A DNA stretch of 39,714 nucleotides, taken from positions 1-39,714 of the forward strand of contig JAOUHF010000010.1 in NCBI GenBank assembly GCA_029865325.1, in the 5' to 3' direction. Source of the stretch: Thermoleophilia bacterium (GTDB lineage: Bacteria; Actinomycetota; Thermoleophilia; Gaiellales; Gaiellaceae). How positions within the stretch are numbered: the first letter of the stretch is position 1; every line of letters begins with the position of its first letter. Made by a program: the position numbers and the translations under genes. Below, piece by piece: positions 7,393 through 14,649 of this stretch. Below the pieces are notes generated by a model that did not search any database, was not told the origin of the DNA, and worked only from the letters and a program-made list of their open reading frames with translations.

Positions 7393-7554
7393 GTTCAGCC
7401 CGCCCGCCTCCAGCTCGCGCTCCTCGATCCGCAGATAGCTCGCAAGCTCGGGATCGTCGCCGCGCACCTCCTCGATGAAGCGCTCGGCGTCCTCGCGGCG
7501 GATGAATGTCTCGACGGCCTCGCCGAGCGGGTGATCGGGGCTGGACCGAACTCG
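7393..7554 (-). pseudogene. Decayed copy B of the ~60-aa small-protein gene
   Basis: This is the longest preserved body of the family: RVRSSPDHPLGEAVETFIRR, then EDAERFIEEVRGDDPELASY and LRIEERELEAGGLN. Compared with copy E the first codons (MIVYAIVD) are frameshifted, and the terminal stop after LN is changed to Trp (TGG; copy C keeps TGA), so the frame reads on into junk and copy A. Many charged residues suggest a small soluble cytosolic protein of alpha/beta type. Function is unknown. Probably no longer expressed as a proper protein. Confidence 0.62.
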
Positions 7555-7663
7555 ACGCACGTGCGTAGATGTTGGCAGCCGCGTCCGTGCGCTCCCCGAT
7601 GCACCGAGGTGCGTCCAGACGCAGTCTCGGGGCGTCGGAGTACGACTCGGGAGGTACGAAGCG

Positions 7664-8026
7664 ATGAGCATCTCCGCCTCCACAAACGAGACCGAGACTG
7701 CCAGGACGGGAGAGGCGATGCCCGTAAGAGCCGAGGACGAACTGCGCCAGGAGGCGATAGCGACCCTCAAGCGGAAGCGGAAGTTCGCGAAGGATCTCTT
7801 TGCGTACGTCTCCGTTAACGGCGTCCTCTGGCTGATCTGGGCGTTGACCGACCGCTCAACCGATGGCGGGATTCCATGGCCTGCCTGGGTCTCGATCATC
7901 TGGGGCTTCTTGCTTGCGGTGGACGCCTGGAGGACGTTCGGCCGTTGGCCTGGAAGCCTGCATCGGCCGATCACCGAGGAGGACATCGAGCGTGAGATGA
8001 GGCGGCTGCAGCCCCCCGGAGCATAG
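7664..8026 (+). CDS. 2TM-domain membrane protein
   Basis: A 120-aa protein. Residues about 24-110 match the 2TM domain pattern: a charged amphipathic stretch (ELRQEAIATLKRKRKFAKD), a first helix LFAYVSVNGVLWLIWAL, a short loop with Gly/Pro (GGIPWPAW), and a second helix VSIIWGFLLAVDAWRTFG. A cytosolic tail with TEEDIEREMRRLQ follows. In other bacteria the domain is found alone or attached to histidine kinases. The start at 7664 follows GGAGGT with an 8-base gap; a second in-frame ATG with upstream GGGAGAGG lies at 7718 and could be used instead. It is a single-gene unit. Confidence 0.82.
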   Translation: MSISASTNETETARTGEAMPVRAEDELRQEAIATLKRKRKFAKDLFAYVSVNGVLWLIWALTDRSTDGGIPWPAWVSIIWGFLLAVDAWRTFGRWPGSLHRPITEEDIEREMRRLQPPGA

Positions 8027-8127
8027 GCAGCGGCGGCTCGTGCTGATCGATCCGCCCAACAAGGGGAGGTTTAGCTCTTCGATGTCGCGGCGAAGCGCTC
8101 GCGCCGTTCGAGCCCGGCGGCTGAGGC

Positions 8128-8634
8128 ATGAGTTCCACGGGCAGTAATCGAGGAGCCATGCGCCTGCCCACACTCGGCAAGCGGGGTGAAGGCTGGGTTG
8201 CGGGTCAGATCCTGCTGATCGCTGCGGTCTTCCTTTCCGCACTCGTGGGCCGAGGCTGGAGCAGCGGCTATGCGGTCGCGGCCTACACCCTCGGCGGAAC
8301 GCTGTTTGCGCTGGGCCTCCTCCTCCTTGCCACAGCCGGACTTCAGCTTGGTACGTCGCTGACGCCGTTCCCTGCTCCGCGAGAAGACCAGCAACTCACC
8401 ACGACCGGCGCATTCGCGCTCGTCCGCCACCCCATGTACGGCGGCGGTATCCTGATCGCCCTCGGCTGGACGATCATCTTCGCCAGCGTCGTCGGGCTGG
8501 GTCTGACGCTCGTTCTCGCGCTCTTTCTCGACCTGAAGGCACGCCGGGAGGAGGTCTGGCTCAGCGAAGGCCTCGACGGCTACGAGGCGTACCAGGAGCG
8601 AACGCGGCGCAAGCTCCTTCCCTTTGTCTACTAG
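8128..8634 (+). CDS. Isoprenylcysteine carboxyl methyltransferase (ICMT/PEMT)-family protein
   Basis: A 168-aa polytopic membrane protein with about four helices. It carries the family signature LVRHPMYGGGILIALGWTI (consensus RHPxYxG), which forms part of the SAM-binding site, then a C-terminal E(E)VWLSEGLDGYEAYQERTRR (consensus EE..L...FG..Y..Y...). Members methylate lipid or prenyl-like substrates at the membrane; the substrate here is unknown. Start is ATG at 8128, with an alternative at 8158 directly before LPTLGKRGEGW. It lies downstream of the 2TM gene by about 100 bases and is probably separately transcribed. Confidence 0.85.
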   Translation: MSSTGSNRGAMRLPTLGKRGEGWVAGQILLIAAVFLSALVGRGWSSGYAVAAYTLGGTLFALGLLLLATAGLQLGTSLTPFPAPREDQQLTTTGAFALVRHPMYGGGILIALGWTIIFASVVGLGLTLVLALFLDLKARREEVWLSEGLDGYEAYQERTRRKLLPFVY

Positions 8635-8725
8635 GTAGCGATCGATCCGGCGATTACATGCCTCGCGCGATGCTGAAGCGCGGCTGACGTATCCGCGGTA
8701 CTTCCGGGTAGGCGGGGTCAGCGAC

Positions 8726-8755
8726 TCAGTTCCGCCCGCCCGCCTCTAGCTCTCG
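8726..8755 (-). pseudogene. Fragment C of the small-gene family (C-terminal end)
   Basis: The minus strand encodes RELEAGGRN and a TGA stop, equivalent to the end of copy B (RELEAGGLN). Upstream in the same frame is unrelated but coding-like sequence (ALRLLERYLTKGSPRLQHFA) back to a stop near 8840, suggesting a fusion of two gene remnants. The stop here supports the original end of the family. Confidence 0.42.
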
Positions 8756-8881
8756 CTTCGCGAGACTCATCGTGATCTGCGCGAAGTGCTGGAGCCTGGG
8801 CGAGCCCTTAGTCAGGTATCGCTCGAGCAGACGCAGCGCTCGTCTTCAGTTACGCGAACCCGGCTTACGATCGCACCACCC

Positions 8882-9871
8882 TCACGCAACCAATTGGCGC
8901 TCGAGCAGTTCGCCGAGGTCGGCGATGACGAGGTCAGCGTCGCGAAGCCTCAGCGCTTCGCCAGCGCGATCCACGGCAACGACGAGCTCGAACCCTCCGG
9001 CACGCCCAGCGGCCACGCCGTCCTGAGTCGTCTCGAAGACCACGGTCCGATCCGGATCGACCCCGAGCCGACGGCAGGCGGCGAGCAGCATGTCGGGTGA
9101 AGGCTTCCTCCGGAGTCCCTCGGCGCGCACGGCGTTTCCGTCGACACACTCGTCGATCAGCCCCCTGAGATGTGCGCGGCTGAGCAGGATCTCCGCGTGC
9201 GTACTCCCCGAGACGACGGCGCAGCGAATCTGCGCGTCGTGAGCGAGCTCGAGGTATAGGCGTGAGCCCTCGAACGCCATGACGCCGCGGTCATCGAGAA
9301 GACGAAGCAGCGCTCGATTCTTCCGGTTGGCGAGCCCGTTCACAGTCTCTGCGTCCGGTGAGTCGTCGGGAGAGCCGTCGGGCAAGACGATCCCTCGAGT
9401 GCCGAGAAACTCGTGGATAGCTTCTGCCCGGCCCTTGCCGTGGATGTGCCTCGGATAGTCCGTGCCGACATCAAAAGATGCAAAAGGCTCGCCCGTCTTC
9501 TCGATGCGCCTCGTGATGAACTCGTCAAAGGTCTCTTTCCAGGCCGCCGCGTGGATCGCGGCGCTTGCCACAAGGACACCGTCGACGCTGAACACACACG
9601 CGAGCGCGTCTGCCGGCAGCCCCAGCAGACGCTTCGTCTCCCATGGTGAGGCGATCAGTCGCACGAGGAAGGGCTTCATGTGTCGTTCTCGGGCGACGGC
9701 ACCGAGCAAGCGGACTGTCTCGCCCCGCTCGTCTGCGAGTCGTTGGCTCCGCAGACGAAGCTCGGCCGCGGGGAAGTCGTGTCTACCCGCTCGGAGTGCG
9801 TCCTGGGCGGCTTCAAGCGCCAAGCGCCACGCTCCGATCAGGACGTCTAGGTCGACGGCGTCGTCAATCAC
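8882..9871 (-). CDS. HAD-IA (beta-phosphoglucomutase-like) protein lacking the nucleophile Asp
   Basis: A 329-aa protein. Residues about 1-85 form a helical N-terminal extension; residues 90-329 are a HAD subfamily IA domain with a cap. Motif I is FSVDGVL (94-100): the catalytic nucleophile Asp is Ser95, while the acid/base Asp97 is kept. Motif II VVSGS and motif III Lys256 (RRKPSPDML) are present. Motif IV reads VVFETTQDGVAAGRAGGF, with the usual ED metal pair changed to Glu280-Thr281. Two key acidic residues are therefore gone, pointing to a non-catalytic or repurposed protein. The frame is intact over its whole length, so it is not an obvious pseudogene. Start GTG at 9871. Confidence 0.82.
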   Translation of the reverse strand: MIDDAVDLDVLIGAWRLALEAAQDALRAGRHDFPAAELRLRSQRLADERGETVRLLGAVARERHMKPFLVRLIASPWETKRLLGLPADALACVFSVDGVLVASAAIHAAAWKETFDEFITRRIEKTGEPFASFDVGTDYPRHIHGKGRAEAIHEFLGTRGIVLPDGSPDDSPDAETVNGLANRKNRALLRLLDDRGVMAFEGSRLYLELAHDAQIRCAVVSGSTHAEILLSRAHLRGLIDECVDGNAVRAEGLRRKPSPDMLLAACRRLGVDPDRTVVFETTQDGVAAGRAGGFELVVAVDRAGEALRLRDADLVIADLGELLERQLVA

Positions 9872-9959
9872 ATCGCAAGTGTGAAGGTCAAAGCTCTGTG
9901 CGGTGCGGCATGCGGTTCGGAGAGGGTGAGCCGTCAGCTTCAGCGTTGGGCTTTACCGG

Positions 9960-10013
9960 CCCGCCCGCCTCTAGCTTCCGCTCCTCGATCCGCAGGTAGC
10001 TCGCGAGCTCGAA
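9960..10013 (-). pseudogene. Fragment D of the small-gene family (C-terminal part)
   Basis: The minus strand encodes FELASYLRIEERKLEAGG, matching copy B (PELASYLRIEERELEAGG) in 16 of 18 residues. The N-terminal part is missing: directly upstream is a different open frame ending at 10014. The usual stop is also lost, and the frame continues PVKPNAEADG. Confidence 0.6.
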
Positions 10014-10193
10014 CTAGGCGACGGAGTCGTTGTTCATTGACGGCTTCTCGTCGCGATCATCTTGGACTCGTTCGCTTTCAGCGCGAGGGATTGAGGACGG
10101 TGCTGCCAGAGGCGCAGGGGCGGTGGCCACGCGCAGAAGCTCGTGCATCCGCGACGACAGGGTGTCAGCACGTATTGCAGCGTCATCGTCCAT
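10014..10193 (-). CDS. Possible 59-aa ORF, doubtful
   Basis: ATG at 10193 to TAG at 10014, reading MDDDAAIRADTLSSRMHELL, then RVATAPAPLAAPSSIPR and an acidic tail. The composition is protein-like (an amphipathic helix followed by an Ala/Pro-rich tail) and upstream codons are also open back to a stop near 10276. No ribosome site and no recognised family. It abuts fragment D, so it may equally be the C-terminal end of a broken gene. Confidence 0.22.
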   Translation of the reverse strand: MDDDAAIRADTLSSRMHELLRVATAPAPLAAPSSIPRAESERVQDDRDEKPSMNNDSVA

Positions 10194-10344
10194 AGGTGCG
10201 GGATCGGCTCTCGCCAGAAGCGCATTGAGCCCGAACGGGGTAGACCGACGCTCAACGGGCGATCCCGTCGTCGCTCGTCAGCGGCGTCGGCGCGATGGCA
10301 ACCTCCAGGAGCGCGACGAGCGGCCCCTTCGGGCTTCCAACCAA

Positions 10345-10381
10345 GGCGCTCGCACTCCGCGAGGGGCGGCCGTGAAGCGAG
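10345..10381. repeat. 37-bp dispersed repeat, copy 2
   Basis: It is 36/37 identical to 6641-6677, in the same orientation (single C/G difference at the 22nd base). It lies just past the end of homology of copy E of the small-gene family, within the region where that reading frame has become arginine-rich and non-natural. Confidence 0.75.
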
Positions 10382-10490
10382 TCGTTCGACCTCTCCTGCG
10401 ACGCGATTCGGCTCCGCCTCCGGGTCCGCCGTCGCTGAACCGACGTTCTCGCGACGCTCCGATCCGAGGACTCAACCAGAATCGCAGGAG

Positions 10491-10646
10491 CTCGATCCGC
10501 AGCAGGCAGCTCGCGAGGTCGGGCTCGTCGTCGCGCACCTCCTCGATGAAGCGCTCCGCGTCCTCGCGACGGACGAACGTCTCGACGGCGTCACCGAGCG
10601 GGTGGTCGGGGCTCGAGCGCACATCGACGATGGCGTAGACGATCAC
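10491..10646 (-). pseudogene. Copy E of the ~60-aa small-protein gene (intact N-terminus, altered C-terminus)
   Basis: ATG at 10646 opens MIVYAIVDVRSSPDHPLGDA, then VETFVRREDAERFIEEVRDD and EPDLASCLLRIE. This is the only copy with an intact start. Compared with copy B it has a 3-base insertion (ASCLLRIE instead of ASYLRIE), and similarity ends after RIE; the frame then runs into arginine-rich sequence to 10278. It could still make a protein of about 122 residues, but the tail is not natural. MIVYAIVDVRSS...HPLGDAVETF suggests a small alpha/beta protein. Function unknown. Confidence 0.55.
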
Positions 10647-10750
10647 GGCCGAGACGATGACGGACTCGGGGTGAGGTGTCGAGATGGCTTCTCCGCACGT
10701 GGCTCGTCTACCCGGAGTGCTTGGGAGCGGGTGTTCGGGGCCGGGAAGCA

Positions 10751-10774
10751 GAAGGCCCGCCTGAGCGGGCCTTC
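10751..10774 (-). terminator. Rho-independent-like terminator hairpin
   Basis: A perfect 10-bp stem (GAAGGCCCGC / GCGGGCCTTC) with a 4-base loop begins 8 bases past the stop of the minus-strand membrane protein gene. On the minus strand it is followed by TGCTTCC, a weak pyrimidine tract, as is typical for high-GC actinobacteria. Confidence 0.78.
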
Positions 10775-10782
10775 CCTCGAAC

Positions 10783-11466
10783 TTACGAAGACGCAGACGC
10801 TGGAGGTGTGGTTGCGCCCCCGCCCTTCCAGAAGAGAACGATTCCGACGACGACGATCCACGCCATCCAGACGAACGCTGCGATGAACATGATCGTCGCG
10901 AGCGCAGCGAGCGCGGCGACGACTCCTAGCCAGCCCGCCCACTTCGGCACGACACCCGAGCGAATGAACGCAATCGACGCGGCGAGGATCATGACGCCGA
11001 GAGCCGCTCCTCCCGTCGCGTGCATGACGTACCCCACGTCGCCCGCAGCGTGGATGAGCTCGGGATAGACCTGGTTCTGGTAGGTGTCGTCACTCATCGT
11101 CCTGATCGCGCTTTCGAGAGCGACGGCACTCAGAGCCAGTGCCGCATAGATGCCGCCGCCGAGCGCAGTCAGTGTCCCGAGGATGCCGTCACGGTCGAAT
11201 CTGCTCACCGTCCGCCGAAGCGACGCGACGAAGAAGAGAAAGAAGACGAGGCCGAGGCCCGCGAACAGCCAGCCGAAGTTCACCTGGTTCCGGTTCCCGG
11301 AATCACCGAAATACTCGATGACCTTGTCCGGCGACGAACTCAAGTCGGGTTCGCCGTTGAACATGAAGAAGAGGCCGATGATGAAGAGGGCCACAAAGGC
11401 GACGCCCCCCAGGGCGGACCACTCGGACAGGCCCCGTCTTCCAGCCGCGTGCTGAGGTGATTCCAT
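10783..11466 (-). CDS. Polytopic membrane protein, unknown function
   Basis: About 227 residues from ATG at 11466 (MESPQHAAGRRGLSEWSALG). Six hydrophobic stretches are visible, for example GGVAFVALFIIGLFFMFNG, FAGLGLVFFLFFVASL, LGGGIYAALALSAVALESAI and a C-terminal pair ending FVWMAWIVVVGIVLFW. A periplasmic or outer loop contains SSPDKVIEYFGDSGNRNQ. The overall pattern (EPD..SSPDKVIEYF..SGNR..V..GW....L) is a recurrent, uncharacterised actinobacterial membrane protein type. The start is chosen because AAAGGAAG lies just before it; the frame is open to 11502. Followed by a good terminator, so it is monocistronic. Confidence 0.85.
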   Translation of the reverse strand: MESPQHAAGRRGLSEWSALGGVAFVALFIIGLFFMFNGEPDLSSSPDKVIEYFGDSGNRNQVNFGWLFAGLGLVFFLFFVASLRRTVSRFDRDGILGTLTALGGGIYAALALSAVALESAIRTMSDDTYQNQVYPELIHAAGDVGYVMHATGGAALGVMILAASIAFIRSGVVPKWAGWLGVVAALAALATIMFIAAFVWMAWIVVVGIVLFWKGGGATTPPASASS

Positions 11467-11504
11467 GTCTTCCTTTCTGCCGCTGAGACTCGCCGTTTGC
11501 ACGG

Positions 11505-11831
11505 CGAGTCATGTCAGCGCGACTCTACTCGCGTCGTCCCATGCCGTCGACGCTGCTGCCCTGAGTGCGGGGAGCGGGCGTTCAGTAGTTCCGGGTAGGC
11601 GGAGTGCTTGCCGCGCTGGAAATCTCTCACCGACTTATTAGTGACAACTTGTAACTTGCGTTACGTGAAATCCCCGATGCCGGGTAGCTGGGCCAGGGAT
11701 ATGAGTGCGTGAGAAGAAGGTCAGCTATTCGAAGCCCAGCCTAGTCGGGCGTCGCGGCCCTGTGATCATGCCGATGAGCGCTGTCGGTAGCCGGTCACGA
11801 TTCGCGGGGCGTTTGGTGAAGCATGTCCGGT
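11505..11831. other. Intergenic region without a gene
   Basis: Between rtcB and the membrane protein gene. No coding frame is credible. It holds short pieces that recur elsewhere in the window: TTCCGGGTAGGCGGAGT at 11589 (like 8702) and GAGTGCGGGGAGCGGGCGTTC at 11563 (like 10715). It also has a relatively AT-rich island around 11630-11675 with a dyad. Confidence 0.5.
11651..11664. promoter_or_regulatory. Possible operator dyad GTAAC-TTGC-GTTAC
   Basis: A 5-bp inverted repeat with a 4-base spacer in an AT-rich island, about 185 bases upstream of the membrane protein gene. AACTTGT/AACTTGC is also directly repeated across its left arm. It could be a regulator binding site, but this length can arise by chance. 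Confidence 0.22.
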
Positions 11832-13277
11832 CTAGCCCTTGACGACGCCGATCGGCACGAGCCGCGCGACGCGGCGTGCTAGTCCGGCACGCTGGACGAC
11901 CTCGACGACCCGCTCGACGTCCTTGTAGGCGAACGGCGCCTCCTCGGCGAGGCCTTTGTTCGAGGAGCAGCGGACAACGATCCCTTGCGCCTCGAGCTGG
12001 CGGCGCAGCTCGGCGCCTCCGATCCGCTTGCGGGCGGCCGTTCGAGACATGGCTCGTCCGGCCCCGTGACAGGTCGTGCCGAAAGAGCGCTCCATCGAGC
12101 CGGGCTCGCCGGCGAGGACGAAGCTGGCCGTGCCCATACTGCCGGGAATGAAGACCGGTTGGCCGACTGTGCGGAAATCGGCGGGGATCTCCGACGATCC
12201 GGCCGGGAAGGCGCGCGTGGCTCCCTTGCGGTGCACGAGGAGGTCGCGGCCCCGGTAGCGCTCGACCTTCGCAACGTTGTGGGCGACGTCGTAGACCTGT
12301 CGGGTCGCTTCAGCCACGTTCGGACCGAGCACGCGGGCGATCGCCTCGCGGACGCAATGGGCCATCGCGTGCCGGTTGGCGAAGGCGAAGTTAGCGGCCG
12401 CTGCCATGGCTGCGAGGTACGCGCGACCTTCCGGAGAGGAGGCGGGCGCGCAGGCGAGCTGACGGTCCGGTAGCAGGATCTGGTAGCGGGCTTGCACGGC
12501 ATCCATTGCACGCACGTGGTCGGTGCAGACCTGATGGCCGAGCCCGCGCGAGCCCGAGTGAATGAGCACGGTGATCTGATCGTCGTGCAGCCCGAACGTC
12601 CCGGCGGCAGCCGGGTCGAAGACACGCGCCACTCGCTGCAGCTCGATGAAGTGATTGCCTGCACCGGCCGTGCCGAGCTGCCCGGTGCCACGCTCGTGGG
12701 CCCGTGCGGAGACAGCAGCCGGATCAGCCCCCGGCAGGCAGCCCTGTGACTCCGTGCGCTCGAGATCGTCCTCCCGGCCGATGCCGCGGGAGACGAGCGC
12801 GCGTGGTCCTTCGCGCAGCACAACGTCGAGCTCGGGCCAGGAAAGGCTCAGCGACCCGTGCTTGCCCGTCCCCGCCGGGATCGCTCGTGAGAACTCGTGC
12901 ACGAGAGGCTCCCGGCGATCGCCGAGGTCGCTTGTCGACAGCGGGAGGACGAGCAGCCGTACACCGCAGTTGATGTCGTAGCCAACCCCGCCCGGGGAGA
13001 CCACCCCGTCCGGGAGCTCCATCGCCGCGACACCGCCGACCGGAAAGCCGTACCCCTGATGGATATCCGGCATGGCAAGCGCGGCGTCGACGATCCCGGG
13101 GAGCGTGGCGACATTCTGGAGCTGCTCGAGACACTGGTCGCGAACGATTGCGTCGAGCAGCTCTCGGTCGGCGAAGATTCGCCCCGGTACGCGCATATCC
13201 GGCCGTGCGCCCACGGGAATCTCCCACAACATCTCGTCGATACGGACCAACTCTGACGTCGAGAGCGCGATTGCCAC
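11832..13277 (-). CDS. rtcB: RNA-splicing ligase RtcB
   Basis: A 481-aa GTP- and Mn-dependent RNA ligase joining 2',3'-cyclic-phosphate or 3'-phosphate ends to 5'-OH ends. Visible signatures are MPDIHQGYGFPVGGVAAME, VSPGGVGYDINCGVRLL (metal-binding Asp and Cys), GTAGAGNHFIELQ, HSGSRGLGHQ, YDVAHNVAKVE, HRKGATRAFP (the His guanylylated in family members), PGSMGTASFVL and GAGRAMSR. The length is normal. GTG at 13277 is preferred because AAGGAGG lies at the right distance; another GTG is at 13283. No archease or RNA cyclase gene adjoins it. Roles in relatives are tRNA or rRNA repair after stress. Confidence 0.96.
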   Translation of the reverse strand: MAIALSTSELVRIDEMLWEIPVGARPDMRVPGRIFADRELLDAIVRDQCLEQLQNVATLPGIVDAALAMPDIHQGYGFPVGGVAAMELPDGVVSPGGVGYDINCGVRLLVLPLSTSDLGDRREPLVHEFSRAIPAGTGKHGSLSLSWPELDVVLREGPRALVSRGIGREDDLERTESQGCLPGADPAAVSARAHERGTGQLGTAGAGNHFIELQRVARVFDPAAAGTFGLHDDQITVLIHSGSRGLGHQVCTDHVRAMDAVQARYQILLPDRQLACAPASSPEGRAYLAAMAAAANFAFANRHAMAHCVREAIARVLGPNVAEATRQVYDVAHNVAKVERYRGRDLLVHRKGATRAFPAGSSEIPADFRTVGQPVFIPGSMGTASFVLAGEPGSMERSFGTTCHGAGRAMSRTAARKRIGGAELRRQLEAQGIVVRCSSNKGLAEEAPFAYKDVERVVEVVQRAGLARRVARLVPIGVVKG

Positions 13278-13283
13278 CAGCAC

Positions 13284-13637
13284 CCTCCTTCAGAGCCAGC
13301 ATGCCCACGACGCGAGGCGCCGCAATCAGGGACGTCACGGACTGAAGCGCGGAGATTCCCGCATCGTCCTCAGATACTCGTCTGCCTACAGCCACTCCGG
13401 GAGAAGCCGCATCGCCGTCACCGGGCCCGGAGGTCCAGGCGATGAGCAGCGTGTCTTCTGCTCGAGACGAGGTTCTGCGTTTGAACCTCGACTTCTCCTC
13501 GTGCCAGCTCGGAGTGGGCGAGTGTCGCCGGTGACAGAGTTCGCCGACGTGGGCGTAGACCCGTAGTTGGCGATAGGGCAAGCCGTTACGCGTTCCAACC
13601 CGCTGTGGGGGTCTCGCAGCGGTCGCAGAATCGGCGC
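13284..13637. other. Intergenic region, nothing recognised
   Basis: Holds the ribosome-binding region of rtcB (CCTCCTT on the plus strand at 13285-13291). No RNA gene, repeat or credible small gene seen; open frames here have unnatural composition. Confidence 0.5.
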
Positions 13638-14582
13638 TCAGGTCGAGTGGCGGGAGAGCCAGTCGAGCAGTGCGCAGAGGCTCGCAGTCGCCACACAGAT
13701 CGACGTGTCGGCCGCACCGTAGTACAGACGGATCGTGTCACCGTCGTCGAGGAGCTGCCAGCCGCAGGAGAAGACGACCTGGTCAACGTCGCCGATTCGC
13801 TCGTAGGGGGCATCGGGCCCGAGGAGCCATTCGCTCGAGCGCGCGAGCACACGATCGGGGTGCGCGATGTCGAGGAGGGCGAGGCCGAGCCGGTAGATCG
13901 ACCCGGCCGCCGTCGTTTGGACGCCGTGGTAGAGCAGAAGCCATCCTCGCGGTGTCTCGAGCGGCGGCGCACACAGGCCTATCTTGTGCGCGTCCCACCA
14001 GGCGCCCTCGCGAGCGCTGAACAGAATCGTGTGAGCGCCCCAGTGCCGAAGGTCGGGGCTCCAGGACAGCCAGATGTGTGCCGCAAGCCTCGGCGTTGCC
14101 GACACCGGCCGGTGGATGAGCGCCCAACGGCCCTCGAACTGGCGCGGGAAGAGCGCTGCGTCCTTGTCCTCGGGCGGCATGAGCACCCCGCGCCGCTCGA
14201 AGGAGCGGAAGTCCCGGGTCTTCGCCAGGCAGACGAGTGGGCCGTCGCTCGAGTAGCCGGTGTACACGATCAGGTACTCGTCGCCGATCTGCGTGATCCG
14301 CGGGTCTTCGATCCCGAACTGCTCTGCGTGCGAGGCGAGATCAGGCACCATGTTCCTGTCGTGCTCGACGATCCAGTCCGTGAGACCGTTTACGCTCCGC
14401 GCCACGCCGAGGTGGGAGATGCCCGTGCGGTCCTCGACGCGCGCGAGCAGGAGCGTCTCGCCCCTGAGTTGCGCGACTCCTGGATTGAAGACGGCGTTGA
14501 CCGTGTGCGGCCAGTCCGCCGCCGTGAGGATCGGATTCCCGTCGTGGCGCTGAAACAGCTCCCCGCGTAGCTCAGGCCTCAA
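13638..14582 (-). CDS. GH130-family glycoside phosphorylase/hydrolase (first of a divergent pair)
   Basis: A 314-aa five-bladed beta-propeller protein of glycoside hydrolase family 130 (beta-mannoside phosphorylases and beta-mannosidases, COG2152). Visible motifs are HDGNPILTAADWP and NPGVAQLRGETLLLARVED near the N-terminus, the signature GIEDPRIT (catalytic-face Asp, residues 91-97), DKDAALFP...GRWALIHRP (phosphate/sugar site), and GLCAPPLETPRGWLLLYHGV. Most members cleave beta-1,2- or beta-1,4-mannosides with phosphate. It is cytosolic, with no signal peptide. Divergent from a second GH130 gene with 67 bases between them, so they share a promoter region. Whether it is a phosphorylase or a hydrolase is not decided here. 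Confidence 0.9.
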   Translation of the reverse strand: MRPELRGELFQRHDGNPILTAADWPHTVNAVFNPGVAQLRGETLLLARVEDRTGISHLGVARSVNGLTDWIVEHDRNMVPDLASHAEQFGIEDPRITQIGDEYLIVYTGYSSDGPLVCLAKTRDFRSFERRGVLMPPEDKDAALFPRQFEGRWALIHRPVSATPRLAAHIWLSWSPDLRHWGAHTILFSAREGAWWDAHKIGLCAPPLETPRGWLLLYHGVQTTAAGSIYRLGLALLDIAHPDRVLARSSEWLLGPDAPYERIGDVDQVVFSCGWQLLDDGDTIRLYYGAADTSICVATASLCALLDWLSRHST

Positions 14583-14649
14583 GCGTCGCCGATCTCCAGT
14601 CGATCAAGCCGTTAAGGATACGGGCGCCCCGCGCAGAACGTCCATTCAC

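Noticed and set aside
7200-11800. Possible CRISPR array in the repeat-bearing region
   Set aside because: Repeated pieces are irregular in length and spacing and are explained by decayed gene copies; no regular repeat-spacer pattern and no cas genes.
13386-13598. 70-aa minus-strand ORF upstream of rtcB, checked as a possible archease or RNA-repair partner
   Set aside because: Composition is unnatural (Arg/Pro/Ser-rich) and no archease motif is present.
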